64,000 nt of DNA from Pseudomonas brassicacearum (GTDB taxonomy: Bacteria; Pseudomonadota; Gammaproteobacteria; Pseudomonadales; Pseudomonadaceae): positions 1,825,430 to 1,889,429 of the forward strand of contig NZ_CP007410.1 of NCBI RefSeq assembly GCF_000585995.1. Direction: 5' to 3'. The notes beneath the pieces are model-generated. The model was not told the origin of the DNA, made no database searches, and saw nothing but the letters and a program-made list of their open reading frames with translations. Within the stretch, counting starts at the first letter, position 1. Every line of letters begins with the position of its first letter. Shown here piece by piece: positions 34,929 through 44,619 of the stretch. The position numbers and the translations under genes are program-made.

Positions 34929-35683
34929 ATGAACTGGACCTGGTTTCATAAGCTCGGCTCACCCAAGTGGTTCTACGGCATCAGCGGCAGACTGCTGCCC
35001 TGGTTGAGCCTCTTCGCTCTGCTGCTGATCGGCTCCGGCGTGGTCTGGGGCCTGGCCTTCGCGCCCCCGGACTACCAGCAAGGCAACAGCTTTCGCATCA
35101 TTTACATACACGTTCCCACGGCGATGCTGGCCCAGTCCGTCTACGTGATGCTGGCCGTGTGCGGTGTGGTCGGGCTGGTGTGGAAGATGAAGCTGGCCGA
35201 CGTGGCCCTGCAATGCGCCGCCCCGTCGGTGCCTGGATGACCGCCGTGGCGCTGGTCACCGGCGCGATCTGGGGCAAGCCGACCTGGGGCTCATGGTGGG
35301 TCTGGGATGCCCGACTGACGTCGATGTTGATCCTGCTGTTCCTGTACTTCGGTCTTATTGCGCTGGGCAACGCCATCAGTAATCGTGACAGCGCCGCCAA
35401 GGCCTGCGCGGTGCTGGCGATTGTCGGCGTGATCAACATCCCGATCATCAAATATTCGGTGGAGTGGTGGAATACCCTGCACCAGGGCGCGACCTTCACC
35501 CTCACGGAAAAACCGGCGATGCCGGTGGAAATGTGGCTGCCGCTGTTGCTTACCGTATTGGGTTTCTACTGTTTCTTCGGCGCGGTGCTATTGCTGCGCA
35601 TGCGCCTGGAAGTGCTCAAGCGCGAATCCCGGGCCAGCTGGGTCAAGGCCGAAGTACAGAACAGCCTGGAGATCGCTCGATGA
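34929..35683 (+). pseudogene. ccmC: Heme transporter CcmC, frame broken by an apparent 1-base deletion
   Basis: The first 99 codons from ATG 34929 ([20 protein letters not shown]) end in a premature stop at 35238-35240. The rest of CcmC, including the heme-binding WWD motif ([14 protein letters not shown]), continues in the next frame to TGA 35681-35683. One more C in the run 35221-35224 would read GCC-GCC-CCC-GTC-GGT and restore the conserved A-A-P-(I/V)-G-A-W, giving 251 residues. CcmC loads heme onto CcmE and is essential for c-type cytochromes, and all other ccm genes are intact, so a sequence error is more likely than true loss. Confidence 0.93.
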
Positions 35684-35856
35684 GTTTCGCTTCATTCGGC
35701 GATTTCCTCGCCATGGGTCATCATGGCCTGTATGTCTGGTCAGCCTATGGCATTTGCCTGGCGGTGCTGGCCCTCAACGTGGCGGTGCCGATCGTGGCCC
35801 GCAAGCGGTATCTGCAACAAGAGGCGCGTCGTCTGCGCCGGGAGAACGGTCAGTGA
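35680..35856 (+). CDS. ccmD: Heme exporter protein CcmD
   Basis: 58 residues, one membrane helix ([20 protein letters not shown]) and a basic C-terminal tail, as normal for this small subunit that helps release holo-CcmE from CcmC. ATG 35680 overlaps the ccmC stop by 4 bases, and its stop overlaps the ccmE GTG. Confidence 0.93.
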   Translation: MSFASFGDFLAMGHHGLYVWSAYGICLAVLALNVAVPIVARKRYLQQEARRLRRENGQ

Positions 35857-36308
35857 ATCCGCTGCGCAAAAAACGTCTTGTCATCATTCTTGCGATCCTG
35901 GTGGGTGTCGGTGCCGCGGTCGGCCTGGCCCTGAGCGCCCTGCAGCAGAACATCAACCTGTTTTACACCCCGACCCAGATCGCCAATGGCGAAGCGCCCA
36001 AGGACACGCGTATCCGCGCCGGTGGCATGGTGGAGAAGGGCTCGTTGGTGCGGTCCGGGGATTCCCTGGACGTGAAATTCAACGTCACCGATTTCAGCAA
36101 GACCGTGACCATCAGCTATCGCGGCATCCTCCCGGACCTGTTCCGCGAAGGGCAAGGCATCGTCGCCCTGGGCAAGCTCAATGCCGATGGCGTGGTGGTG
36201 GCCGATGAAGTGCTGGCCAAGCACGACGAGAAATACATGCCGCCGGAAGTGACCAAGGCTTTGAAAGACAGCGGCCAGTCGGCGCCCGCTCCCGTGAAGG
36301 AGGGTTGA
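35853..36308 (+). CDS. ccmE: Cytochrome c maturation heme chaperone CcmE
   Basis: 151 residues from GTG 35853. An N-terminal membrane anchor (about 9-29) precedes the OB-fold periplasmic domain. The heme-attaching His and following Tyr are in [14 protein letters not shown]. It carries heme from CcmC to CcmF. Confidence 0.96.
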   Translation: MNPLRKKRLVIILAILVGVGAAVGLALSALQQNINLFYTPTQIANGEAPKDTRIRAGGMVEKGSLVRSGDSLDVKFNVTDFSKTVTISYRGILPDLFREGQGIVALGKLNADGVVVADEVLAKHDEKYMPPEVTKALKDSGQSAPAPVKEG

Positions 36309-36311
36309 TCG

Positions 36312-38300
36312 ATGACTGCTGGCATTTTTATTCCCGAGTTGGGCCACCTGGCGATGATCCTGGCCTTGTGCTTTTCCCTGGTGCAGGCCGTGGTGCCGCT
36401 GCTCGGTGCCTGGCGCGGCGACCGTCTGTGGATGAGCCTGGCCCAGCCAGCGGCGTGGGGGCAGTTCGCCTTTATGCTGTTTGCCTTCGGTTGCCTGACC
36501 TATGCCTTCATGGCCGATGATTTTTCCGTGAAGTACGTCGCCAGCAACTCCAACAGCGCCTTGCCCTGGTATTACAAGTTCAGCGCGGTGTGGGGCGCCC
36601 ATGAAGGCTCGCTGTTGCTCTGGGCGTTGATCCTCGCCGGCTGGACCTTGGCGGTCTCGGTGTTCTCCCGGCAGTTGCCCCAGGTGATGCTGGCCCGCGT
36701 GCTGGCGGTGATGGGCATGATCAGCACCGGTTTCCTGCTGTTTTTGATCGTCACCTCCAATCCGTTCGAGCGCATCCTGCCTCAGATGCCGATGGATGGC
36801 CGCGACCTCAATCCCTTGCTGCAGGACATCGGCCTGATCGTTCACCCGCCGATGCTCTACATGGGCTACGTCGGCTTCTCCGTGGCCTTCGCCTTTGCCA
36901 TTGCCGCGTTGCTGGGCGGTCGTCTCGATGCTGCGTGGGCGCGCTGGTCGCGCCCGTGGACCATCGTCGCCTGGGCCTTCCTCGGCGTCGGCATCACCTT
37001 GGGCTCATGGTGGGCCTACTACGAACTCGGCTGGGGCGGCTGGTGGTTCTGGGACCCGGTGGAAAACGCCTCTTTCATGCCCTGGCTGGTGGGCACTGCG
37101 CTGATTCACTCCTTGGCGGTCACGGAAAAACGTGGCGTGTTCAAGAGCTGGACCGTGCTGCTGGCCATCGCGGCATTCTCGCTGAGCCTGTTGGGAACCT
37201 TCCTGGTGCGTTCCGGCGTACTCACTTCGGTGCATGCCTTTGCGTCTGATCCCGAGCGCGGGGTGTTCATCCTGATGTTCCTGATGTTCGTGGTGGGCGG
37301 TTCGCTGACGTTGTTCGCCCTGCGCGCGCCCGTGGTGAAGAGCCAGGTCGGCTTCAACCTCTGGTCCCGGGAAACCCTGCTGCTGGGCAATAACCTGGTG
37401 CTGGTGGTGGCCGCCTCGATGATTCTCCTGGGCACCCTCTACCCGCTGGTGCTCGACGCGTTGTCCGGGGCCAAGCTGTCGGTGGGCCCGCCGTACTTCA
37501 ACGCGTTGTTCATTCCACTGATGGCGATCCTGATGGTGGTGATGGCAATCGGTATGCTGGTGCGCTGGAAAGACACCCCGGTCAAGTGGTTGCTGGGCAT
37601 GTTGACCCCGGTGCTGTTGGGCACCGCCGCCCTGGCCGTGGTGGCTGGCGTGGCCTATGGCGATTTCAACTGGGCAGTGCTGGCAACGTTCGTGCTGGCG
37701 GCCTGGGTGTTGCTGGCCGGCGTACGGGATATCTTCGACAAGACCCGTCACAAAGGCCTGATCAAGGGCCTGCCCACCCTGACCCGAAGCTACTGGGGCA
37801 TGCAGATCGCCCACCTGGGCATCGCCGTCTGCGCCATGGGCGTGGTGCTGTCCAGCCAGAACAGCGCCGAGCGCGACCTGCGCCTGGCACCGGGAGAATC
37901 CATGGACTTGGGCGGCTATCAGTTCGTTTTCGAGGGCGCCAAACATTTTGAAGGCCCGAACTTCACCTCCGACAAAGGCACCGTGCGGGTCATTCGCGAC
38001 GGCCGGGAAGTGACCGTATTACACCCGGAAAAACGCCTCTACACCGTGCAGAACTCGGTGATGACCGAAGCCGGGATCGATGCCGGTTTCACCCGCGACC
38101 TCTACGTGGCGCTGGGTGAGTCCCTGGGCGACGGCGCCTGGGCGGTGCGGGTCCACGTCAAGCCGTTCGTGCGCTGGATCTGGTTCGGTGGCCTGCTCAC
38201 CGGCCTGGGTGGGGTGTTGGCGGCGCTGGATCGGCGCTATCGAGTCAAGGTGAAAACCCGGGTGCGTGAGACCCTGGGCATGACGGGAGCCGCTGCATGA
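36312..38300 (+). CDS. ccmF: Cytochrome c heme lyase subunit CcmF
   Basis: 662 residues with many membrane helices and the periplasmic WWD motif (GWGGWWFWDPVENASFMPWL). CcmF attaches heme to apocytochrome c together with CcmH and CcmI. Overlaps ccmG by 4 bases. Confidence 0.97.
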   Translation: MTAGIFIPELGHLAMILALCFSLVQAVVPLLGAWRGDRLWMSLAQPAAWGQFAFMLFAFGCLTYAFMADDFSVKYVASNSNSALPWYYKFSAVWGAHEGSLLLWALILAGWTLAVSVFSRQLPQVMLARVLAVMGMISTGFLLFLIVTSNPFERILPQMPMDGRDLNPLLQDIGLIVHPPMLYMGYVGFSVAFAFAIAALLGGRLDAAWARWSRPWTIVAWAFLGVGITLGSWWAYYELGWGGWWFWDPVENASFMPWLVGTALIHSLAVTEKRGVFKSWTVLLAIAAFSLSLLGTFLVRSGVLTSVHAFASDPERGVFILMFLMFVVGGSLTLFALRAPVVKSQVGFNLWSRETLLLGNNLVLVVAASMILLGTLYPLVLDALSGAKLSVGPPYFNALFIPLMAILMVVMAIGMLVRWKDTPVKWLLGMLTPVLLGTAALAVVAGVAYGDFNWAVLATFVLAAWVLLAGVRDIFDKTRHKGLIKGLPTLTRSYWGMQIAHLGIAVCAMGVVLSSQNSAERDLRLAPGESMDLGGYQFVFEGAKHFEGPNFTSDKGTVRVIRDGREVTVLHPEKRLYTVQNSVMTEAGIDAGFTRDLYVALGESLGDGAWAVRVHVKPFVRWIWFGGLLTGLGGVLAALDRRYRVKVKTRVRETLGMTGAAA

Positions 38301-38833
38301 AGCGTTGGTTGATGCTGGTCCCGTTGGCGCTGTTTCTGTTGATGGCGGTGTTTTTGTACCGGGGGCTTTACCTGAACCCGAGCGAGCTGCCATCGGCGAT
38401 GATCGGCAAGCCGTTCCCGGAGTTTTCCCTGCTCTCGGTGCAAGGCGACAAAACCCTGACCCGTGCCGACCTGTTGGGTAAGCCGGCGCTGGTCAACGTG
38501 TGGGGCACCTGGTGCATTTCCTGCCGGGTCGAGCACCCGGTGCTGAATAAACTGGCCCAGAACGGCGTGGTGATCTACGGCGTCAATTACAAGGACGTCA
38601 ACGCCGATGCCTTGAAGTGGCTGGCCGAGTTCCACAATCCGTATCAACTGGACATTCGCGATGAAGAGGGCTCCCTGGGCCTGAACCTGGGTGTCTATGG
38701 CGCGCCGGAGACGTTCTTCATCGACGCCAAGGGCATTATCCGCGACAAGTTCGTCGGCGTGATCGACGAGCAGGTCTGGCGCGAGAAACTGGCCGCCAAG
38801 TACCAGGCACTGGTGGACGAGGCCAAGCCATGA
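38297..38833 (+). CDS. ccmG: Thiol:disulfide interchange protein CcmG (DsbE)
   Basis: 178 residues. N-terminal membrane anchor, then a thioredoxin-fold domain with the active site WGTWCISCRVEHP and the acidic-cis-Pro region GVYGAPETFFID. It keeps apocytochrome cysteines reduced for heme attachment. Overlaps ccmF and ccmH by 4 bases each. Confidence 0.95.
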   Translation: MKRWLMLVPLALFLLMAVFLYRGLYLNPSELPSAMIGKPFPEFSLLSVQGDKTLTRADLLGKPALVNVWGTWCISCRVEHPVLNKLAQNGVVIYGVNYKDVNADALKWLAEFHNPYQLDIRDEEGSLGLNLGVYGAPETFFIDAKGIIRDKFVGVIDEQVWREKLAAKYQALVDEAKP

Positions 38834-39303
38834 AGCGCTGGTTAGCGGCCGCCATCCTCGGGTTAAGCCTCGTCGGTGTGGCTCACGCCGCCATCGACAC
38901 CTACGAATTCGCCAACGACGGCGAGCGCGAGCGCTTTCGCGAGTTGACCAAGGAACTGCGCTGCCCCAAGTGCCAGAACCAGGACATCGCCGACTCCAAC
39001 GCACCGATTGCCGCCGACCTGCGCAAGGAGATCTTCCGCATGCTCGGCGAGGGCAAGGACAACCAGCAGATCATCGATTTCATGGTGGATCGCTACGGTG
39101 AGTTCGTGCGCTACAACCCGGCGCTATCCTCCAAGACCGCGCTGCTCTGGTTCGGTCCCGCCGGGCTGTTGCTCGGTGGTTTCGTTGTCATCGCGGTGAT
39201 CGTGCGTCGCCGCCGGGTCCAGCGCACAGCGGCCCCGGATACGCTTTCTGTCGAAGAGCGCCAGCGCCTCGACCAACTGTTGGATAAAACCAAGCATGAT
39301 TGA
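38830..39303 (+). CDS. ccmH: Cytochrome c maturation protein CcmH (CcmL/CycL)
   Basis: 157 residues with signal peptide ([20 protein letters not shown]), a three-helix domain bearing the redox motif [19 protein letters not shown], and a C-terminal membrane helix at about 105-125. It handles apocytochrome thiols with CcmG. Overlaps ccmI by 8 bases. Confidence 0.95.
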   Translation: MKRWLAAAILGLSLVGVAHAAIDTYEFANDGERERFRELTKELRCPKCQNQDIADSNAPIAADLRKEIFRMLGEGKDNQQIIDFMVDRYGEFVRYNPALSSKTALLWFGPAGLLLGGFVVIAVIVRRRRVQRTAAPDTLSVEERQRLDQLLDKTKHD

Positions 39304-40498
39304 TTTCTGGCTCGCCGCAGGTCTGCTTCTTCTGGTTGCCCTGAGTTTTCTGTTGATCCCTGTACTGCGCGGTCGTCGCGCCCAGCTGGAGGAGGACCGC
39401 ACCGCGCTCAATGTGGCGTTGTATGAGGAACGCGTCGCCGAGTTGCAGACCGAGCGGGAGGAGGGCGTGCTCAACGCGGCGCAACTGGACACCGGTCGCG
39501 CTGAAGCCGCCCGTGAACTGCTCGCGGACACCGAGGGCGCCGATGTGCCACGGGAGTCGCGGCTGGGCAAGCCGTTGCCGTTGCTCGCCGCTGTGCTGGT
39601 GCCCTTGTTGGGCCTGGGGCTGTATCTGCATTTCGGCGCCAGCGACAAGGTCGAATTGACCCGTGAATTCGCCCAGGCGCCGCAGTCGATGGAAGAAATG
39701 ACCCTGCGCCTGGAACGTGCGGTGGCGGCGCAGCCGGATAACGCCGAGGGTTTGTATTTTCTCGGCCGTACCTACATGGCCCAGGATCGGCCCGCCGATG
39801 CAGCGAAGACCTTCGAGCGCACCGTGGCGGTGGCCGGGCGACAGCCCGAGCTGCTGGGGCAATGGGCCCAGGCGCAGTATTTTGCCGATGGCAAGAAATG
39901 GTCGGACAAGGTCCAGGCCCTGACCGATGAAGCGTTGAAACTCGATCCGAAGGAAGTCACCAGCCTCGGCCTGTTGGGCATTGCCGCGTTCGAAGGCGAG
40001 CGCTACCAGGAGGCGATCGATTACTGGGGGCGTCTGCTGGCGCAACTGCCGGAAGGTGACAAATCTCGTGACGCACTGCAGGGCGGTATCACCCGGGCCA
40101 CCGAGAAGCTTCAGGCCAGTGGCGGCAAGGTCGCCCAGGCCCCGGTGGCCAAGGCTACCGCATTGCTCAAGGTGCGCGTCGAGCTGGCGCCGGCCCTCAA
40201 GGCCAAGGTGCAGCCGGGCGACACTGTGTTCATCTTCGCCCGCGCCGCTTCCGGCCCGCCGGCGCCGCTGGCGGCCAAGCGCATGACCGTTGCCGATCTG
40301 CCCGCCACGGTGGAGTTGGGTGACGCGGACGCGATGATGCCGCAGCTGAAACTGTCGAACTTCCCTGAAGTCCAACTGGTGGCGCGCATCTCGCGGGCCG
40401 GTCAACCGACCGCCGGCGAGTGGATCGGCCGCAGCCAGCCCCTGGCGAGCAGCACCACGGCGCAGCAACAACTGACCATCGACAGCCCGGACAAATAA
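39296..40498 (+). CDS. ccmI: Cytochrome c maturation protein CcmI (CycH)
   Basis: 400 residues. Two N-terminal membrane helices, a cytoplasmic leucine-zipper-like loop ([20 protein letters not shown]), TPR repeats ([20 protein letters not shown]), and a C-terminal beta-rich domain. It binds apocytochrome c C-termini for delivery to the heme lyase. Last ccm gene. Confidence 0.94.
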   Translation: MIDFWLAAGLLLLVALSFLLIPVLRGRRAQLEEDRTALNVALYEERVAELQTEREEGVLNAAQLDTGRAEAARELLADTEGADVPRESRLGKPLPLLAAVLVPLLGLGLYLHFGASDKVELTREFAQAPQSMEEMTLRLERAVAAQPDNAEGLYFLGRTYMAQDRPADAAKTFERTVAVAGRQPELLGQWAQAQYFADGKKWSDKVQALTDEALKLDPKEVTSLGLLGIAAFEGERYQEAIDYWGRLLAQLPEGDKSRDALQGGITRATEKLQASGGKVAQAPVAKATALLKVRVELAPALKAKVQPGDTVFIFARAASGPPAPLAAKRMTVADLPATVELGDADAMMPQLKLSNFPEVQLVARISRAGQPTAGEWIGRSQPLASSTTAQQQLTIDSPDK

Positions 40499-40512
40499 CA
40501 GGAATTCGCACC

Positions 40513-40920
40513 ATGACCGCCATCGCTCGTATCACCCTGCTCACCCTCGTCCTGGGCTTGAGCGCTTGTGCGGTCCAGCGCCCGCCGGAGCCTTCGGCGC
40601 CGCTGCCACCCATTCCACCTTCGGGCCCGACCACCAAGCCGGCCCCTTCGACTCCGCCGGGCAAGCCTGTTACCCCGAACAAGCCGGCCAAACCGGTGCC
40701 TCGCACCTCCGCCAGTTTCGCCCCGCCGCCAGGTGGCAACAGTCATTGGGATGCCAAGCTTGGGGTCTATGTGCTGGATAACCAGCCCAACACCTTCTAT
40801 CGCCAGCGCACCTACTACCGTTGGAACAATGGCTGGAGCCGCTCTGTCAGCCCGAACGGTCCGTGGGAAGAAACCACCATCGAAGGCGTACCGGGTGGGT
40901 TGGGGCGGCAGTTTCACTAA
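40513..40920 (+). CDS. Proline-rich lipoprotein of unknown function
   Basis: 135 residues from ATG 40513, 14 bases after ccmI, with AGGA as ribosome site. Signal peptide with lipobox LSAC (Cys near residue 18), then a Pro-rich spacer (about 20-65) and a small aromatic-rich domain (FYRQRTYYRWNNGWSRSVSP). It is probably anchored in the outer membrane and co-transcribed with ccm. I do not recognise a function. Confidence 0.8.
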   Translation: MTAIARITLLTLVLGLSACAVQRPPEPSAPLPPIPPSGPTTKPAPSTPPGKPVTPNKPAKPVPRTSASFAPPPGGNSHWDAKLGVYVLDNQPNTFYRQRTYYRWNNGWSRSVSPNGPWEETTIEGVPGGLGRQFH

Positions 40921-40938
40921 CAAGGGGTGATGAGCCCT

Positions 40939-41068
40939 TGTGGCGAGGGAGCTTGCTCCCGCTGGGGCGCGCAGCGGCCCCAATCCTAGCCAGTTACCCA
41001 GTTGGTTCAGAGTGAACCCATAGAGGGGGCCGCTTCGCAGCCCAGCGGGAGCAAGCTCCCTCGCCACA
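40939..41068. repeat. Second-family paired palindromic repeat upstream of speE (AGCTTGCTCCC core)
   Basis: The arms TGTGGCGAGGGAGCTTGCTC and complement, each with an inner GCGCAGCGGCCCC / GGGGGCCGC segment, enclose about 50 bases. It is nearly identical to 42094-42224 on the far side of speE. Confidence 0.88.
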
Positions 41069-41091
41069 GGGACCGAGTTCGGCAGTCAAGG

Positions 41092-41121
41092 TTCGACCTG
41101 TCATGTCCGTCGTCGTAGAAT
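41092..41121 (+). promoter_or_regulatory. Possible sigma-70 promoter of speE
   Basis: TTCGAC at 41092-41097 and TAGAAT at 41116-41121 are spaced by 18 bases, about 55 bases before the speE ATG and just outside the repeat. Confidence 0.4.
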
Positions 41122-41176
41122 GCGCGCCTTTGCGAGCCTTCATCGGCCAACCGCGTATTTATCGGAGCACCTGACC

Positions 41177-42052
41177 ATGACGACTACCCCGACCGGCGAC
41201 TACCTGGAAACCCTCTACGAAGGCTACGGCCAGCGCTTTCGCATGGACAAGCTGCTGCACGAAGTGCGCACCGAGCACCAGCACCTGGTGATCTTCGAGA
41301 ACCCGCGCATGGGCCGGGTGATGGCGCTGGACGGTGTGATCCAGACCACCGAAGCCGACGAGTTCATCTACCACGAGATGCTGACCCACGTGCCTATCCT
41401 CGCCCACGGCGCGGCCAAGCGGGTGCTGATCATCGGTGGCGGCGACGGCGGCATGTTGCGTGAAGTGACCAAACACGTCGGCGTCGAGCACATCACCATG
41501 GTGGAAATCGACGGCACCGTGGTGGACATGTGCAAAACGTTCCTGCCCAACCACTCCAAGGGGGCCTACGACGACCCGCGCCTGAACCTGGTGATCGACG
41601 ACGGCATGCGGTTCGTCTCCACCACCCAGGAGAAATTCGACGTCATCATTTCCGACTCCACCGACCCGATCGGCCCCGGTGAAGTGTTGTTTTCGGAGAA
41701 CTTCTACCAGGCCTGCCATCGCTGCCTGAACGAAGGCGGCATCCTGGTGACCCAGAACGGCACGCCGTTCATGCAACTGGGCGAAGTACAGACCACTGCC
41801 GGACGCCTGCGTGGCCTGTTTGCCGATTGGCATTTCTACCAGGCCGCCGTGCCGACCTACATCGGCGGCGCCATGACTTTTGCCTGGGGCTCGACCGACA
41901 CGGCCTATCGCAAGCTGTCCCGCGAGACCCTGCGCGAGCGGTTCATCGGCAGCGGCATCGTCACCCGTTACTACAACCCCGAGGTTCACATCGGTGCGTT
42001 CGCCATGCCGCAATACGTGTTGCAGGCGATCAACAAGCCAAGTAACGACTGA
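41177..42052 (+). CDS. speE: Polyamine aminopropyltransferase (spermidine synthase)
   Basis: 291 residues from ATG 41177. N-terminal beta domain then a Rossmann methyltransferase-like fold with the cofactor loop [14 protein letters not shown], acidic residue in [10 protein letters not shown], and catalytic Asp region [17 protein letters not shown]. It moves an aminopropyl group from decarboxylated S-adenosylmethionine to putrescine. No speD lies next to it; it stands alone between two similar repeats. Confidence 0.93.
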   Translation: MTTTPTGDYLETLYEGYGQRFRMDKLLHEVRTEHQHLVIFENPRMGRVMALDGVIQTTEADEFIYHEMLTHVPILAHGAAKRVLIIGGGDGGMLREVTKHVGVEHITMVEIDGTVVDMCKTFLPNHSKGAYDDPRLNLVIDDGMRFVSTTQEKFDVIISDSTDPIGPGEVLFSENFYQACHRCLNEGGILVTQNGTPFMQLGEVQTTAGRLRGLFADWHFYQAAVPTYIGGAMTFAWGSTDTAYRKLSRETLRERFIGSGIVTRYYNPEVHIGAFAMPQYVLQAINKPSND

Positions 42053-42093
42053 CTTTTTGCTGTGGCAAGGAAGCTCATGTGGCGCAGAGCCTA

Positions 42094-42224
42094 TGTGGCG
42101 AGGGAGCTTGCTCCCGCTGGGTCGCGCAGCGGCCCCAAACCCTGGACAGCTACGCAGTTGTTTCTGAGTGGACCCAGGGAGGGGGCCGCTACGCAGCCCA
42201 GCGGGAGCAAGCTCCCTCGCCACA
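42094..42224. repeat. Second-family paired palindromic repeat downstream of speE
   Basis: The arms TGTGGCGAGGGAGCTTGCTC and complement, as in 40939-41068, including the inner CGCGCAGCGGCCCC and GGGGGCCGCTACGCAGCCCA parts. The interior differs in a few bases. The rest of the gap to the next gene (42225-42463) shows no clear feature. Confidence 0.88.
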
Positions 42225-42463
42225 ACAGTGCCCAGCTTGAATGAGTGGGTACTTTTGTGTTTCCAGATGTTCATTGGACAAATTTTTCACAAAACCTTGC
42301 GGACAATCTCCCGCGCTCTATCGCCGGCGGTTATTTAATGGCAATGCCTTAGCCGTTCGTGCAACATTTGCGCTCTCGCGCAAGCCCCGGGGCCGGCATT
42401 GGCCAACAGAGGGTGCGCCGTTGTTCTTTTTGTCACTTCAACTCCAATAGGTCCTCAAACGAC

Positions 42464-44557
42464 ATGGCAATTCCTGACGCCCTGAGTCAGCAGCGCACCA
42501 CGCATCGCCTGCTGCAACCGACCGTCAAATCGCACCTGGCCTACACGTTGCTTTGTGCCCTGGTGATGATGGTCATGTTCAGCCTGCTGCGCGTGGCGCT
42601 GCTGGTCTATAACCGCGAAATGATCCTCGACACCCCGGCGGCGACCTTCATTGAAGCGTTCTCCAATGGTCTGCGTTTCGACTTGCGCCTGGTGGTCTAC
42701 CTCAGCATTCCGTTGCTGCTGGCATTGTTCAGCGCCCGGGCCATGGCGGCCCGCGGTTTCTTTCGTCTCTGGCTGACCGTCACCTCCAGCATCGCGCTGT
42801 TCCTGGGCCTGATGGAGATGGACTTCTACCGTGAATTTCACCAGCGCCTCAACGGCCTGGTCTTCCAGTATGTGAAGGAAGACCCGAAAACCGTGATGAG
42901 CATGCTCTGGTACGGTTTCCCGGTGGTGCGTTACCTGCTGGCTTGGGTCGGCGGTACGCTCATCCTGAGCCTGGCGTTCAAGGGCGCCGACCGCGCTACT
43001 CGCCCGCGCGGGCCTTTCAGCGGCGGCAGTATCGGTACGCGCCAGATCGCCCCGTGGTACGGCCGTGTGGCGGTGTTCATGGTTTGCCTGCTGGTCGCAG
43101 TGGCTGCCGCCCGTGGCACCCTGCGCCAAGGGCCGCCCCTGCGTTGGGGTGACGTCTACACCACCGATTCGAACTTCGCCAACCAGTTGGGGCTCAACGG
43201 TACGTTGTCGCTGGTGGCGGCGGCCAAGAGCCGGATGTCCGAAGACCGTGACAACATCTGGAAGGCTACCCTCGAGCAGCCGTTGGCACAACAGACCGTG
43301 CGCGACATGCTGGTGATGCCCGACGACAAACTGGTGGACACCGAGACTGCCGCCGTGCGCCGCGACTACACGCCACCGGCCGACAAGACCCTGCCCATCA
43401 AGAACGTGGTCGTGATCCTCATGGAAAGCATGGCCGGCCACTCGGTGGGCGCCTTGGGTGCGCCTGGCAACATCACGCCTTACCTGGACAAGCTGTCCAA
43501 GGAAGGGCTGTTGTTCGACCGCTTCTTCTCCAACGGTACCCACACCCACCAGGGCATGTTCGCCACCATGGCGTGCTTCCCGAACCTCCCGGGTTTCGAA
43601 TACCTGATGCAGACCCCGGAAGGCAGCCACAAGCTGTCGGGCTTGCCGCAATTGCTCAGTCCACGCGGCTTTGATGACGTGTATGTCTACAACGGCGATT
43701 TCGCCTGGGACAACCAGTCCGGCTTCTTCAGCAGCCAGGGCATGACCACGTTCATCGGGCGTAACGATTTCGTGAACCCGGTGTTCTCCGATCCGACCTG
43801 GGGCGTGTCCGACCAGGACATGTTCGACCGTGGCCTGATCGAGCTCAAGGCCCGGGAAAACGGCAAGCCGTTCTATGCCTTGCTGCAAACCCTGTCCAAC
43901 CACACGCCGTACGCACTGCCGACCCCGCTGCCAGTGGAGCGGGTCACCGACCGTGGCAGCCTGAACGAACACCTGACCGCCATGCGCTACTCCGATTGGG
44001 CGCTGGGGCAGTTCTTCGAGAAAGCACGCAAGGAGCCTTACTTCAAGGAAACGCTGTTTGTCGTGGTCGGCGATCATGGTTTCGGTAACGAACGCCAGAT
44101 CAGCGAAATGGACTTGGGCCGCTTCAATGTACCGATGTTGCTGATCGGTCCGGGCGTCCAGGAAAAGTTCGGCCAGCGCAGCCACACCGTGGGGACCCAG
44201 GTCGATATCGTTCCGACCATCATGGGCCGCATCGGCGGCCAGGTGCGTAACCAGTGCTGGGGCCGCGACCTGTTGAACCTGCCCGAAGGCGACACGGGTT
44301 TTGGTGTGATCAAACCGTCGGGCAGTGACCAGACCACCGCGATCCTTCATGGGGACACTGTCCTGGTGCTGCCGAGGGAAAAGGACATGGCGCCGAAGAT
44401 GTACCGCTATGAACTGGGTGCCAACCCGCATGCGGAAATCATCCCGGACGCACCGGAGTTCGCGCAGATGAAACTCAAGCTTGAATCATTCCTGCAGACC
44501 GCCACCAAAAGCCTGTTGGACAACACCGCCGGCGTGGTTGACGGCAAGCCGGACTGA
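42464..44557 (+). CDS. LTA-synthase-family membrane sulfatase/phosphoglycerol transferase
   Basis: 697 residues from ATG 42464. About five N-terminal membrane helices (to about residue 220) are followed by an alkaline-phosphatase-superfamily domain with the metal-binding start VVVILMESMAGHS, the catalytic Thr region SNGTHTHQGMFA, and VVGDHGFG. Family members transfer phosphoglycerol or phosphoethanolamine to envelope glycans or lipids; in a Gram-negative the likely product is a periplasmic glucan or lipid modification, but the substrate cannot be read from the sequence. A strong terminator follows. Confidence 0.85.
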   Translation: MAIPDALSQQRTTHRLLQPTVKSHLAYTLLCALVMMVMFSLLRVALLVYNREMILDTPAATFIEAFSNGLRFDLRLVVYLSIPLLLALFSARAMAARGFFRLWLTVTSSIALFLGLMEMDFYREFHQRLNGLVFQYVKEDPKTVMSMLWYGFPVVRYLLAWVGGTLILSLAFKGADRATRPRGPFSGGSIGTRQIAPWYGRVAVFMVCLLVAVAAARGTLRQGPPLRWGDVYTTDSNFANQLGLNGTLSLVAAAKSRMSEDRDNIWKATLEQPLAQQTVRDMLVMPDDKLVDTETAAVRRDYTPPADKTLPIKNVVVILMESMAGHSVGALGAPGNITPYLDKLSKEGLLFDRFFSNGTHTHQGMFATMACFPNLPGFEYLMQTPEGSHKLSGLPQLLSPRGFDDVYVYNGDFAWDNQSGFFSSQGMTTFIGRNDFVNPVFSDPTWGVSDQDMFDRGLIELKARENGKPFYALLQTLSNHTPYALPTPLPVERVTDRGSLNEHLTAMRYSDWALGQFFEKARKEPYFKETLFVVVGDHGFGNERQISEMDLGRFNVPMLLIGPGVQEKFGQRSHTVGTQVDIVPTIMGRIGGQVRNQCWGRDLLNLPEGDTGFGVIKPSGSDQTTAILHGDTVLVLPREKDMAPKMYRYELGANPHAEIIPDAPEFAQMKLKLESFLQTATKSLLDNTAGVVDGKPD

Positions 44558-44571
44558 GGTTCGGCGAGCAT

Positions 44572-44605
44572 AAAAAAAGAGGCCTGGAGAGGCCTCTTTT
44601 TTTTT
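44572..44605 (+). terminator. Rho-independent terminator, bidirectional
   Basis: The stem GAGGCC/GGCCTC with loop TGGAGA is flanked by an A run before and a T run of nine after, so it works in both directions. It lies between the plus-strand sulfatase gene and the minus-strand DUF3309 gene, which converge here. Confidence 0.92.
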
Positions 44606-44619
44606 GCTCGCTTAGTGGT

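Noticed and set aside
35221..35240. Programmed ribosomal frameshift in ccmC
   Set aside because: There is no slippery heptamer or downstream stimulatory structure that I can see, and CcmC is not known to use frameshifting.
40939..42224. Repeats around speE considered as insertion-sequence ends
   Set aside because: No transposase is encoded between them, no target duplication is visible, and the same repeats occur elsewhere singly.
42455..44431. 658-codon open frame on the minus strand opposite the LTA-synthase-like gene
   Set aside because: Antisense shadow of a conserved membrane enzyme gene with the same low-complexity composition as other shadows.
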